Assembly (NCBI RefSeq): GCF_029212645.1 | Contig: NZ_JARGND010000006.1 | Span: 1-64,000, forward strand | Reading direction: 5' to 3' | DNA from: Vannielia sp. | GTDB taxonomy: Bacteria > Pseudomonadota > Alphaproteobacteria > Rhodobacterales > Rhodobacteraceae | DNA: 64,000 nt | In this document: in pieces, positions 8,987-17,299 of the stretch | Layout of the letters: every line of letters begins with the position of its first letter | Numbering within the stretch: the first letter of the stretch is position 1 | Made by a program: the position numbers and the translations under genes | The notes under the pieces: generated by a model | Databases searched by the model: none | What the model saw: only the letters and a program-made list of their open reading frames with translations | What the model was told of the DNA's origin: nothing

Positions 8987-11137
8987 ATGTCACTCAAACT
9001 GCTCGGCATGACGTCAATCATTGCGCTCACCGCAACACATGCTGAGGCTGAGATGAACTTCAATCGCATCAGCAGCTTTGCGACCTTTGCCAACAACGAA
9101 GATGCGACTGCGGAATCCTCCGCCGAAATCATCAGCGCATCCAGCGATGGCATGACGCTTGTTTATTCAGACAGCCCGCTTGGCGTGATCGGCATGATCG
9201 ACATCACGGACCCATCCGCACCCGCCGCGAAAGGCACAATAAACGTGGGCGGCGAGCCAACAGCCGTGTCCGTTTCGGGCAATATCGCTATCGCAGGCGT
9301 GAACACCTCCAAAAGCTACACCGCCCCCTCCGGCATACTGAAAGCTTTCGATCTGAGCACTCTGCAAGAGGTCGCCGCCTGCGATCTGGGAGGCCAGCCC
9401 GACAGCACTGCAATTGCCCCCGACGGCAGCTTTATCGCCATTGCGATCGAAAACGAGCGTGATGAAGATCTGGGCGATGGCGGGCTTGGCCAAATGCCGG
9501 GCGGCTATGTTGTCACGGTTGGCCTCAACAATGGCATTCCCGCCTGTGACAGCATGGTCAAGATTGACGTCACCGGCTTGGCAGAGATCGGCGCCGACGA
9601 TCCGGAGCCAGAGTTTGTGGACGTAAACGCCGACGGTGAAATCACTGTCACCATGCAGGAAAACAACCACATCGTGGTGATGACCCGCACCGGCGAAATC
9701 CTCAACCATTTCTCGGCGGGCTCCGTTGATCTCACCGGGATTGATGCCACCGACGAGCGCGGCGCGCTGTTGTTCACCGAAACCCAAAAGGGCCGCCTGC
9801 GTGAACCCGACGGCGTTCAGTGGATCGACGCGGATCACTTCGCAACCGCCAATGAGGGCGATATGGACGGCGGCGCGCGTGGCTGGACCATTTTCAACAA
9901 GGACGGAACCGAAGTTTTTGAGGCAGGCACCAGCTTTGAACATGCCATCGTGCAGCATGGCCACTACCCCGACAAACGCTCAGATTCCAAAGGTGCCGAG
10001 CCCGAAGGCATGGAGTTCGCCATTTTTGACGGCACGCCCTACGCCTTTATTCTGGCAGAACGCGCCTCACTGGTCGGGGTTTACGATGTCACCGACCCGC
10101 GTGCGCCGACCCTTGTGCAAGTGCTCCCCTCCGGTATCGCGCCAGAAGGGGCCATCGCGATCCCCTCGCGCGGCCTGTTCATCACCGCAAACGAGGCTGA
10201 CCTGATCGAGGACGGCGGCGTGCGCAGCCATGTGATGATTTATGAGTATCAGGACGCCCCCGCAGCCTATCCGCAGCTTACCTCTGCAGGTGCGGATGAT
10301 TTGATCGGCTGGGGCGCGATTTCGGGCATGGTCGCGGGCGAAAACGGCCTGGTTTACGCCGTCAACGACAGCTTTTACGGCTACCAGCCAACGATTTTCA
10401 CCATCGACACAGCCGTTTCCCCGGCGCAAATCACCTCGGCCCTGCCGGTCACACGGGGGGGCTTTGCCGCGCAAAAGCTCGACCTTGAAGGTATCACGCT
10501 GGACGGTGAAGGCGGCTTTTGGCTCGCCTCCGAAGGCCGCACAGACCGCATGGTCCCCCACGGGATCTACCACGTAAATGCGAAGGGTGAGATCACGGAA
10601 GAAATCAGCCTCCCCGCCGCGCTCTTGGCGGTTGAGCGGCGTTTCGGGTTTGAAGGCATCACCCTGATCGACGGAACACTCTGGATGGCCGTTCAGCGCG
10701 AATGGGCAGACGATCCGGCGGATCATGTCAAACTGATCGCCTACAACATCGAGTCCGGTGAATGGGGCGCGGTTCTCTACCCCAAAACAGCGGCTGACAA
10801 GGGATGGGTCGGGCTTTCCGAAATCGTGAGCCACGCGGGCGATGTTTATGTCATCGAACGCGATAACCAGATCGGCGACAAGGCCAAGATCAAAATGGTC
10901 TACCGCATTTCCGGCGACCAAATGGTGCCCTCGGCCCTTGGTAGCGATCTCCCGGTGGTGGAGAAGGAAGCGGTTTACGATCTGATCCCGGATCTGCAAT
11001 CCGGCAACGGCTATGTCGTGGACAAAATCGAAGGTCTGGCAATTTTCCCCGATGGCACAGCTTGGGTCAGCACCGACAACGATGGTGTTGATGACAGCTC
11101 GGGCGAAACGTTCTTCTGGACCATCGGCAAACTCTAA
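8987..11137 (+). CDS. Secreted esterase-like / phytase-family domain protein with N-terminal beta-propeller
   Basis: The 716-residue protein starts with a signal peptide (MSLKLLGMTSIIALTATHAEA, cleavage near residue 21), so it is exported. Residues about 30-420 are a beta-propeller-like region with repeated MIDITDPSAP and VYDVTDPRAP strands (LVIVD/choice-of-anchor type). Residues about 440-716 resemble the phytase-like esterase domain, with GLVYAVNDSFYG, DLEGITLDGEGGFWLASEG and FEGITLIDGTLWMAVQRE. Members of this family are thought to act on phosphoesters, but the activity is not proven. ATG 8987 has AGGGA upstream; the frame is open further 5' without a better start. Confidence 0.75.
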   Translation: MSLKLLGMTSIIALTATHAEAEMNFNRISSFATFANNEDATAESSAEIISASSDGMTLVYSDSPLGVIGMIDITDPSAPAAKGTINVGGEPTAVSVSGNIAIAGVNTSKSYTAPSGILKAFDLSTLQEVAACDLGGQPDSTAIAPDGSFIAIAIENERDEDLGDGGLGQMPGGYVVTVGLNNGIPACDSMVKIDVTGLAEIGADDPEPEFVDVNADGEITVTMQENNHIVVMTRTGEILNHFSAGSVDLTGIDATDERGALLFTETQKGRLREPDGVQWIDADHFATANEGDMDGGARGWTIFNKDGTEVFEAGTSFEHAIVQHGHYPDKRSDSKGAEPEGMEFAIFDGTPYAFILAERASLVGVYDVTDPRAPTLVQVLPSGIAPEGAIAIPSRGLFITANEADLIEDGGVRSHVMIYEYQDAPAAYPQLTSAGADDLIGWGAISGMVAGENGLVYAVNDSFYGYQPTIFTIDTAVSPAQITSALPVTRGGFAAQKLDLEGITLDGEGGFWLASEGRTDRMVPHGIYHVNAKGEITEEISLPAALLAVERRFGFEGITLIDGTLWMAVQREWADDPADHVKLIAYNIESGEWGAVLYPKTAADKGWVGLSEIVSHAGDVYVIERDNQIGDKAKIKMVYRISGDQMVPSALGSDLPVVEKEAVYDLIPDLQSGNGYVVDKIEGLAIFPDGTAWVSTDNDGVDDSSGETFFWTIGKL

Positions 11138-11159
11138 GCCAACCCGGTTTCAAGATTTC

Positions 11160-11181
11160 GGCGCGCAGCCCCCTGCGCGCC
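11160..11181. terminator. Hairpin between convergent genes
   Basis: A perfect 9-bp stem (GGCGCGCAG / CTGCGCGCC) with a CCCC loop lies between the phytase-like gene on the plus strand and tupA on the minus strand. A short GATTGCGTTTT follows on the plus strand. It could serve both transcripts. Confidence 0.6.
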
Positions 11182-11226
11182 GATTGCGTTTTCAAAGCGG
11201 CCCTCGCAGCACGCCGCCCAAAGCCC

Positions 11227-12030
11227 CTACTGCGCGTTAAACACAAACAGCCCCTCGCCGCCGATCTCATAGCCATCAATCAGCGCTTTGGCGCGGGGGG
11301 ATACCAACCAGCCCTCCAACTTCTCCGCAAGCTCGGCCTTCACATGCCCATGGCGCGCCGGGTTCACGGGGATGTAGGCATATTGGTTGAACAGCGCCGG
11401 ATCGCCCGCATATAGCAGCGCCAACCCGCCCTTGTTGCCAAAGTTCAGCCAGCTCGCCCGGTCCGAAAGCACATAGCCCCCCATCCCCGACGCGGTGTTG
11501 AGCGCCGCCCCCATGCCCGCGCCCACCGCCTTGTACCACGCGCCAAAGCGCTCCGGTTCCAACCCGGCGGCGCGCCAGAGCGACAGCTCCTTCTTGTGGG
11601 TGCCGCTGTCATCCCCGCGGCTGACAAAATCCGCCTTCGCGCCCTCGATCCGTTGCAGCGCCCCTGCGGCGCTTTCAGCCTCGCCCACCCCGGCAGGGTC
11701 GCCAGCAGGGCCGATCACAACGAAATCGTTATACATGATCTCCCGGCGGTGGGTGCCGTAACCCGCTTCCACAAAGGCCTCCTCCGCCGCCTTGGCGTGG
11801 ACCAGTATCGCATCCACATCGCCCGCCTCTCCCAGCTTCAAGGCCTGCCCGGTGCCCACCACCAAAAGCTGCACCTCAAGCCCCAAGTCATCGCTGATCT
11901 CGGGCAGCAGCACATCAGCCAACCCCGAGTTGTGAAAGGAGGTTGTCACCGCCATGCGCATCACATCTTCGGCCTGCGCAACACCCGCCGCCCACACCAC
12001 GGCCACCGCCGCCAACACCCGCTTCATCAT
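11227..12030 (-). CDS. tupA: Tungstate ABC transporter substrate-binding protein
   Basis: The 267-residue periplasmic protein has a signal peptide ending in VAQA (about residue 20). Its opening lobe carries TTSFHNSGL, the oxyanion-binding TTS...SG motif of TupA, then VGTGQALKLGEAGDVD, YNDFVVIGP and SRGDDSGTH, all diagnostic of TupA rather than ModA. It captures tungstate for the TupBC channel. Its ATG overlaps the tupC stop as ATGA, with GGAG upstream. Tungstate would feed tungsten-dependent enzymes such as formate dehydrogenases (family knowledge; none are encoded here). Confidence 0.88.
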   Translation of the reverse strand: MMKRVLAAVAVVWAAGVAQAEDVMRMAVTTSFHNSGLADVLLPEISDDLGLEVQLLVVGTGQALKLGEAGDVDAILVHAKAAEEAFVEAGYGTHRREIMYNDFVVIGPAGDPAGVGEAESAAGALQRIEGAKADFVSRGDDSGTHKKELSLWRAAGLEPERFGAWYKAVGAGMGAALNTASGMGGYVLSDRASWLNFGNKGGLALLYAGDPALFNQYAYIPVNPARHGHVKAELAEKLEGWLVSPRAKALIDGYEIGGEGLFVFNAQ

Positions 12031-12737
12031 ATGATATCTCCTCGCAAGAAAGCCTGTGCCTCTGCCGTTTCCGGCCCTTCAAAAAACCCCTGCGCCGGGC
12101 TGCGCTCCCGCACCCGCCCGGCCAGCAAAAACAACACCTCATCGCCCAGCCGCCGCGCCTGCCCCATGTCATGCGTGGCCATCACCAGCGCTGTGCCGCC
12201 TGCCTTGGCCTCGCTCAATATGGCCTCGATATCGCGGGTTGCAGCCCCATCAAGCGCAGCGCATGGCTCATCCAAAAACAACACCTCCGGCCCAATGATC
12301 AACGCCCGCGCCAGGGCCAGCTTCTGGCGTTCCCCGCCAGACAGCACCGGCGCCTGCCGCCCCAGCATCGCGCCCAAGCCCACCCGCTCAGCCCAGACCC
12401 TTGCCTTCGCGCGCGCCTCGCCCCGCGCCACCCCGCGCGCGCGCAGCGGATAGGCAAGGTTCTCCTCAACCGAGCGACGCAGCATCACCGGCTGCTGAAA
12501 CACAAACGCCTGCCGCTGGCGCGCCTCTGCCTCGCCACAGCCCCAGCGCAAAGACCCACCCGTCAACCGCGCCGTGCCATGCATCAGCCGCAGGAGCGAG
12601 GTCTTGCCCGCCCCGTTCGGACCAATCACCACCGTGCAGCCCGCCCCCTCAAGGCGCACATCCACCGGCCCCACCAGCCGCTGGCCACGCCGCGCGGTTT
12701 CGGCAGCTTTCAACTCCAGCGGAAACAACGCCCTCAC
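12027..12737 (-). CDS. tupC: Tungstate ABC transporter ATP-binding protein
   Basis: The 236-residue ABC ATPase has Walker A GPNGAGKT (residues 39-46), Q-loop FQQPVMLRRSV, signature LSGGERQKLALARAL and Walker B VLFLDEPCAALD. It lacks the C-terminal Mop/TOBE domain of ModC, as expected for TupC. It overlaps tupB upstream and tupA downstream by 4 bases each (ATGA), so the order tupB-tupC-tupA is a tightly coupled operon. Confidence 0.87.
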   Translation of the reverse strand: MRALFPLELKAAETARRGQRLVGPVDVRLEGAGCTVVIGPNGAGKTSLLRLMHGTARLTGGSLRWGCGEAEARQRQAFVFQQPVMLRRSVEENLAYPLRARGVARGEARAKARVWAERVGLGAMLGRQAPVLSGGERQKLALARALIIGPEVLFLDEPCAALDGAATRDIEAILSEAKAGGTALVMATHDMGQARRLGDEVLFLLAGRVRERSPAQGFFEGPETAEAQAFLRGDII

Positions 12738-13438
12738 CAGCGCCCCTCCCGTTCGGTGCGGCTCAGGCTGTGGATCGCAAGGTTCACCGCAATCGCAAGG
12801 CCGATCAGCACAAAGCCCAGCGCCAGCGCCAGCGCAAAATCCCCCTTGCCGGTTTCCAGCGCGATCGCCGTCGTCAGCACCCGTGTCGCGTGATCAATAT
12901 TGCCTCCCACGATCATGATCGCCCCCACCTCGCCAATCGCCCGCCCAAAGCCCGCCAGCGCCGCCGTCAACAGCGCCCGCCGCGCATCCCAAAGCAGGGT
13001 GCGCATCTTCTGGCCCTGGCTCACATTCATCGAGATCAGCAGATCATGGTATTCATGCCAAAGATCGCGCAGCGACTGATGCGCAATCGAGGCCACCAGC
13101 GGCACGATAATGGTAACCTGCGCAATCACCATCGCCGTGGGGGTAAACAGCAGCCCAAGCACCCCAAACGGCCCCGAACGGGACAGCAGGATATAAACCA
13201 GCAACCCCACCACCACCGGCGGCAGGCCCATCAAGGCATTGAGCAGCGCAATCACCGCCCGCCTGTAGCGAAACCGTTTGACCGCGAGGAAAGCCGCAAG
13301 CGGCATGGCGATGACAGAGGCAATCGCAAGCGCGCTCAGCGTCACCCGCAGGGAGCGCGCGGAAATCTCCACCAGTGCCGCGTCCAGCGTCACCACCAGC
13401 CAGAAGGCCTGCACCAACCCGTCCCAGAGATCGACCAT
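12734..13438 (-). CDS. tupB: Tungstate ABC transporter permease
   Basis: The 234-residue inner-membrane protein has about five hydrophobic spans and the binding-protein-dependent permease motif in GFGRAIGEVGAIMIVGGNI, the EAA-like loop of TupB/ModB. The segment GLPPVVVGLLVYILLSRSGPFG is typical of TupB. It is the first gene of the tup operon; a short leader of 75 bases separates it from the upstream DUF2478 gene on the same strand. Confidence 0.87.
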   Translation of the reverse strand: MVDLWDGLVQAFWLVVTLDAALVEISARSLRVTLSALAIASVIAMPLAAFLAVKRFRYRRAVIALLNALMGLPPVVVGLLVYILLSRSGPFGVLGLLFTPTAMVIAQVTIIVPLVASIAHQSLRDLWHEYHDLLISMNVSQGQKMRTLLWDARRALLTAALAGFGRAIGEVGAIMIVGGNIDHATRVLTTAIALETGKGDFALALALGFVLIGLAIAVNLAIHSLSRTEREGRW

Positions 13439-13513
13439 CCGCGGGCCTCCCCCCTTGCCGCTCCTGTGGTAAACCTGTCAGAGGATCCCGGCCAGCGCCA
13501 GACCCACCTGCGC

Positions 13514-14026
13514 CTAGGCCAGTTGCTTGTGGCACCAGCCCAGCACCGCCTGCACATCGGCAGGCAAGGCCTCAGCCATGCCATCGGCAAAGCTTTCGAA
13601 CCCGGCCAGACTGCCCCGCGCCACCGCCGCCAGCACCGGCACATCCCGCGCCAGCGCCTCGCCGATCAGCGGGCGAAAGCCTCGGCCATCCGCCTCTTGC
13701 TTGCCAAATTTGTTGATGATCATTAGCTGCGCGCCGCCCTCCAGCGCCGCGTTCGCAAGGCCCACCACCTGCTCCAGCCCATCCGGGTCCAGCCGGCAGC
13801 CCTCAGACAAGGCACCAAGGTCCTGGCTGATACGAACAACCTCGCCGCCCGCCAGCACGTGCAAATCCATGTGGCAGTGGTTTTCGGGGGCGGTCTCAAG
13901 GTTCACCTGCACCGCGCCCGCCAGCTTTACGCCCTCGGCCCGCAGCGCCTTGGCCACCTCTCGCAAGAGCGCATCCGACGCCCCCCGCCCCTCTGCCATG
14001 ACATATCCCAACATGGCCAAATTCAT
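13514..14026 (-). CDS. DUF2478 protein associated with molybdate/tungstate uptake
   Basis: The 170-residue soluble protein matches the DUF2478 family, small proteins often encoded beside Mo/W transport genes and suspected to bind nucleotide or cofactor. Visible family features are MLGYVMAEGRGASDALL at the N-terminus, a His/Cys-rich NHCHMDLHVL, the RISQDLG segment, and LMIINKFGKQEADGRGFRPLI, which resembles a P-loop-type strand/loop. The open frame extends to 14122, but ATG 14026 begins the conserved region and has a GAGGG-type site. It is probably co-transcribed with tupBCA. Its function is unknown. Confidence 0.7.
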   Translation of the reverse strand: MNLAMLGYVMAEGRGASDALLREVAKALRAEGVKLAGAVQVNLETAPENHCHMDLHVLAGGEVVRISQDLGALSEGCRLDPDGLEQVVGLANAALEGGAQLMIINKFGKQEADGRGFRPLIGEALARDVPVLAAVARGSLAGFESFADGMAEALPADVQAVLGWCHKQLA

Positions 14027-14113
14027 GCGCCCCGCCCTCGCCGCCGTCAAGGCCCGCCGCCTGATTTGCCGGCCCGAACCCGGCGCAAATGTCCCATCCT
14101 TTCCGGGCGCTGC

Positions 14114-14149
14114 GTTAACCATCGAGTCACTTTTGGAGCGGCCGTTAAC
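14114..14149 (+). promoter_or_regulatory. Pair of GTTAAC half-sites, possible CtrA binding region
   Basis: GTTAACCAT at 14114-14122 and GTTAAC at 14144-14149 lie 67-102 bases before the next plus-strand gene. TTAACCAT is a known CtrA half-site form in alphaproteobacteria. The spacing of the pair is not the classical TTAA-N7-TTAA, so this is a weak candidate. Confidence 0.2.
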
Positions 14150-14215
14150 ACCTTGGAGAGATGTGTGAAGATATCGTGTCTGTGTGGGGTCCCCTCAGGA
14201 CAAAGGAGCGACGAT

Positions 14216-14755
14216 ATGAGCACCGTAAGGCTCGATGCAAACACCCAATCGCAGGCAGCCCTGGCCCTGCCCGCGCAAATCCTTGCCGCACGCCAGCAGC
14301 AAAACAGCGTCTCCCCGCAGGAGACAGATATTCGACCACCCGAAAGGGTTGAACCGGCTGAAAAGGCCCGGATGGACATGAAGCAAGGCGAATACGTCAA
14401 CCACGATGGCGAGCGCCGTCCGCCTCCACCGCTCAAGGAATACGCCCGTATTCCCACCAAGGTCACCGCCGAGATCCTGCGCTTGCAGGAAGAAGCCCTG
14501 CAAAAGGCCGATGAAGCGCACCGGGCCGAGGCCAAGGCCGAAACCGCCCGCACCGCCGCCGCCCATGCCGAAGCCGCCGCCGCCAATGCGCGCACGGCTC
14601 CAACCGGCCCCAGCGAGGCCCCCGCGCCTGAGGTGGCACCGCAGATCACCCAGGCCGAGGCGCCCCCCCAGCCCAGCCCCGCCAGCACCGGCTACGCCAA
14701 TGATCTGGTGGCGATCAGTGACACCGCCGAAAGCCGCGTCAACCTGCAAGCCTGA
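14216..14755 (+). CDS. Hypothetical Ala/Pro-rich protein
   Basis: The 179-residue protein has no family I recognise. ATG 14216 is supported by AAAGGAG 7 bases upstream. Residues 1-80 are polar, with a KEYARIPTKVTAEIL motif at about 74-88 that looks the most conserved. Residues 85-125 form an Ala/Glu/Lys-rich heptad-like helix, probably a coiled coil. The C-terminal part is Pro/Ala-rich and low complexity, ending in DTAESRVNLQA. There is no signal peptide or membrane span, so it is likely cytoplasmic. It stands alone between the divergent tup block and a GIY-YIG gene. Confidence 0.6.
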   Translation: MSTVRLDANTQSQAALALPAQILAARQQQNSVSPQETDIRPPERVEPAEKARMDMKQGEYVNHDGERRPPPPLKEYARIPTKVTAEILRLQEEALQKADEAHRAEAKAETARTAAAHAEAAAANARTAPTGPSEAPAPEVAPQITQAEAPPQPSPASTGYANDLVAISDTAESRVNLQA

Positions 14756-14906
14756 ACCACGCCCCTTTTCCCGGTGTCGCGCTTGCTCACCAAGGCCGAT
14801 TCCCGGCCCCAAAGCGCATGGTTCTATCTTGCCTGACCCCTCCGCTCTGCTAAACTTCTCCCACAATTGATTATTTAAAACTTGATTCAATCACGAGGTT
14901 ATCCGC

Positions 14907-15335
14907 ATGGCCGCCCCTGACTGGCTCCAGCACATCCAATGGTCCAAACCGCATCGGCTTTCCGAGCTTATGGCCGATATGTCGAAAATCCCTGACTACC
15001 AGGGCTTTTACGCCTTCAACGAAGATCCCGGCCCCCTCCAGGTGGGCCGTGTCCTCTACATCGGTGAAACTGGCCAAGCCGGCGGGTTGCGCTCCCGCCT
15101 GCGCACCTATCTCCACGCCGATCCGGAGAACGCCAGCATCAAGCACTCCGGCGCGATCTGGATTCACAACCACCGTCTCTACGAAACCTCCAACGATCAG
15201 ATCTACCTGCGCTGGTCCGGCTGGGAGAGTGACAAACGCACCCGCATGGATATCGAAACCGGCCTCATGCAGTATTATCAGGCCTGGTATAACAAGCGGC
15301 AGATGAAAAAAGACATCGACCTCGAAACCATCTGA
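14907..15335 (+). CDS. Stand-alone GIY-YIG domain protein
   Basis: The 142-residue protein has the layout of a GIY-YIG nuclease fold: GFY at residues 33-35, LYIG at 50-53, the arginine helix LRSRLRTYL at 61-69, and a candidate catalytic Glu117 in DIETGLMQYYQ. Such domains cut DNA through a single metal site. It has no attached DNA-binding domain and no obvious repair or homing partner, so its target is unknown. The 40 bases upstream are unusually A+T-rich for this genome (TTGATTATTTAAAACTTG), and a GAGG site precedes the ATG. It may be a recently gained gene. Confidence 0.65.
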   Translation: MAAPDWLQHIQWSKPHRLSELMADMSKIPDYQGFYAFNEDPGPLQVGRVLYIGETGQAGGLRSRLRTYLHADPENASIKHSGAIWIHNHRLYETSNDQIYLRWSGWESDKRTRMDIETGLMQYYQAWYNKRQMKKDIDLETI

Positions 15336-15354
15336 CCCGCTCCCGATACCCCAC

Positions 15355-15394
15355 AAAAAAAGCCCGGCAGGTTTCCCCGCCGGGCCTTCTTTCT
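15355..15394. terminator. Bidirectional terminator between convergent genes
   Basis: A 7-bp stem GCCCGGC / GCCGGGC is preceded by seven A residues and followed by CTTCTTTCTT. It gives a T-run on the minus strand and a T-rich end on the plus strand, so it can end both the GIY-YIG gene and the transporter operon coming from the other side. Confidence 0.8.
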
Positions 15395-15405
15395 TATCCC
15401 GCGCC

Positions 15406-16395
15406 TTACTTCAATGCAGCGTCAGTGATCTCATGGGTCCAGGCGGTGCCCTCCGGCTCCTTAGTGATCGCCGGGTTCTCCGGGCTCACCGCCGAAAGCA
15501 GCGTTGCCACCGTCTGCTCATAATCCTCCGGGGCAAGCTCACCGTCGGTCTCGGCCGTCAGCTTGGCAACCTCGGTCATCATGTAGGTCTGGTGAGCCAG
15601 CGTCTGCGCGCCGGTGTCATCGTTATCCACAACGATCTGCGCGGCCTCTTCAGGATGCTCCTCGGCATATTTCCAGCCCTTCATCGACGCCCGCACAAAG
15701 CGCGCCATCTTGTCCTTGAAGGCCTCGTCCGAAAGGTTTTCTTCCAGCACATAAAGGCCATCTTCCATCATGCCAACGCCCTCCTCGAGGTAGTTGAAGG
15801 TCACCAGCTCGTCCTCGGTGATCCCGGCATCCAGCACCTGGCCATATTCATTATAGGTCATCACGCTGATGCAATCGGCCTGCTTTTGCAGCAACGCATC
15901 CACGTTGAAGGCCTGCTTTAGCACTTCCACACCATCGTCACCGCCCTCGGTCGGCACACCCAGCTTGGCCATCCACGCAAAGAACGGATACTCGTTGCCA
16001 AAGAACCAAACCCCAAGCGTGTGGCCCGGAAAATCGTCCGGCGTGGCAATCCCGCTCTCCTTGAGGCAGGTCAGCTGCATCGCGCCCTTCTTGAAAGGCT
16101 GGGCGATGTTCACCAGCGGCACACCCCGCTCCCGCGCGGCGAGGCCCGCGGCCATCCAGGTCACAATCACATCGGCCCCGCCGCCTGCGATCACCTGCTC
16201 GGGGGCAATATCCGGGCCGCCGGGCTTGATCGTCACGTTCAGGTCTTCTTCTTCGTAAAAGCCCTTGTCGGCGGCCACATAGTAGCCGGCAAACTGCGCC
16301 TGCGTGACCCATTTGAGCTGCAATGTCACATCATCGGCGGCCTGTGCAGCCCCCCCGGCCAGCGCCAGCGCGGCACCCAATACCAGTTTCTTCAT
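15406..16395 (-). CDS. ABC transporter substrate-binding protein, NMT1/THI5 type (probable pyrimidine importer)
   Basis: The 329-residue periplasmic protein has a signal peptide ending AAQAADD (about residue 20). The opening VTLQLKWVTQAQFAGYYVAADKGFYEEEDL is the classic NMT1/THI5/SsuA-like start, a family that binds pyrimidine-like or sulfonate ligands. It is the last gene of a minus-strand unit made of hydantoinase-type hydA, an ATPase and two permeases. The context makes uracil, thymine or a related pyrimidine the likely ligand (inference). HMP or another heterocycle is the alternative. Confidence 0.82.
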   Translation of the reverse strand: MKKLVLGAALALAGGAAQAADDVTLQLKWVTQAQFAGYYVAADKGFYEEEDLNVTIKPGGPDIAPEQVIAGGGADVIVTWMAAGLAARERGVPLVNIAQPFKKGAMQLTCLKESGIATPDDFPGHTLGVWFFGNEYPFFAWMAKLGVPTEGGDDGVEVLKQAFNVDALLQKQADCISVMTYNEYGQVLDAGITEDELVTFNYLEEGVGMMEDGLYVLEENLSDEAFKDKMARFVRASMKGWKYAEEHPEEAAQIVVDNDDTGAQTLAHQTYMMTEVAKLTAETDGELAPEDYEQTVATLLSAVSPENPAITKEPEGTAWTHEITDAALK

Positions 16396-16453
16396 CGTCT
16401 AACCTCCTTGCAGGTTTTGCGCCTCTCCGGACGCAGATTTTTGGTTCCCCCCA

Positions 16454-17299
16454 TCAAACCCTCTGGCTCGGATGCCAGAAGGTCACGATCTTCTCGATCA
16501 GCGCGACCAGCCCATAAAGGGTGGTGCCCACTGCGGCGGCCACGGTGATCTCCGCCCAGACGAGCGGAATGTTCAGGCTCCCCACCCCCGTCGAAATCCG
16601 AAAGCCCATGCCCCGGATCGGCGAGCCGAAATATTCTGCCACGATAGCGCCAATCAGCGCCAATGTGGTGGCAATCTTCAACCCGTTGAAAACAAAGGGC
16701 ATCGCCGCCGGAAGCCGCAGCTTCATCAGGGTTTGCCCATAGGTGGCGCCGTAGGTGCGCATCAGGTCACGCTGCATCGGGTCTGTCTCTTTCAGGCCCT
16801 GCACCACGTTCACGAGGACCGGGAAAAACACCATCACCACCACCACCGCGGCTTTGGAATGCCAGTCAAATCCAAACCAGCTTACCAGGATCGGGGCGAT
16901 GCCAATGATCGGCAGCGCGGCCACAAAGTTGCCAACCGGCAGCAACCCCGCCGTCAAAAAGGCCGAGCGGTCAATCAGCAGCGCCGTCAGAAACCCCACG
17001 CTACAGCCGAGCAAATACCCCGTCAGCGCGCCCTTCAGCACCGTTTGCACAAAGTCGACCCATAGCGTGTCGGTCTCATTGGCGAAGGTGGCGGCAATGT
17101 CGGTCGGTGCGGGCAGGATCACCGGCGAAACATCAAGCCCCCGCACCAGCCCTTGCCACAGCACCAGCAGGGTAAACCCAAACAGAACCGGCACAAAAAT
17201 CCGCACAGCGCGCAAGTCTGACCAGCGCGAGCGCGCCAAAATGGTATTCACCCCCCATGCCGCCAGCCAAAAGGCCAAGGCCCCGTAAAGCACCGTCAT
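16454..17299 (-). CDS. ABC transporter permease (SsuC/ThiX-like)
   Basis: The 281-residue inner-membrane permease has about six spans. The conserved loop TYGATYGQTLMKLRLPAAMPFVFNGLKI is the EAA motif of the NitT/TauT/SsuC permease group. Its start overlaps the stop of the preceding permease by 4 bases (ATGA), showing tight coupling. Two different permeases in one operon suggest a heterodimeric channel. Confidence 0.85.
   Translation of the reverse strand: MTVLYGALAFWLAAWGVNTILARSRWSDLRAVRIFVPVLFGFTLLVLWQGLVRGLDVSPVILPAPTDIAATFANETDTLWVDFVQTVLKGALTGYLLGCSVGFLTALLIDRSAFLTAGLLPVGNFVAALPIIGIAPILVSWFGFDWHSKAAVVVVMVFFPVLVNVVQGLKETDPMQRDLMRTYGATYGQTLMKLRLPAAMPFVFNGLKIATTLALIGAIVAEYFGSPIRGMGFRISTGVGSLNIPLVWAEITVAAAVGTTLYGLVALIEKIVTFWHPSQRV

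Noticed and set aside
11227-13438. Molybdate (Mod) rather than tungstate transporter
   Set aside because: The binding protein has TupA motifs, the ATPase lacks the Mop domain of ModC, and the permease matches TupB.
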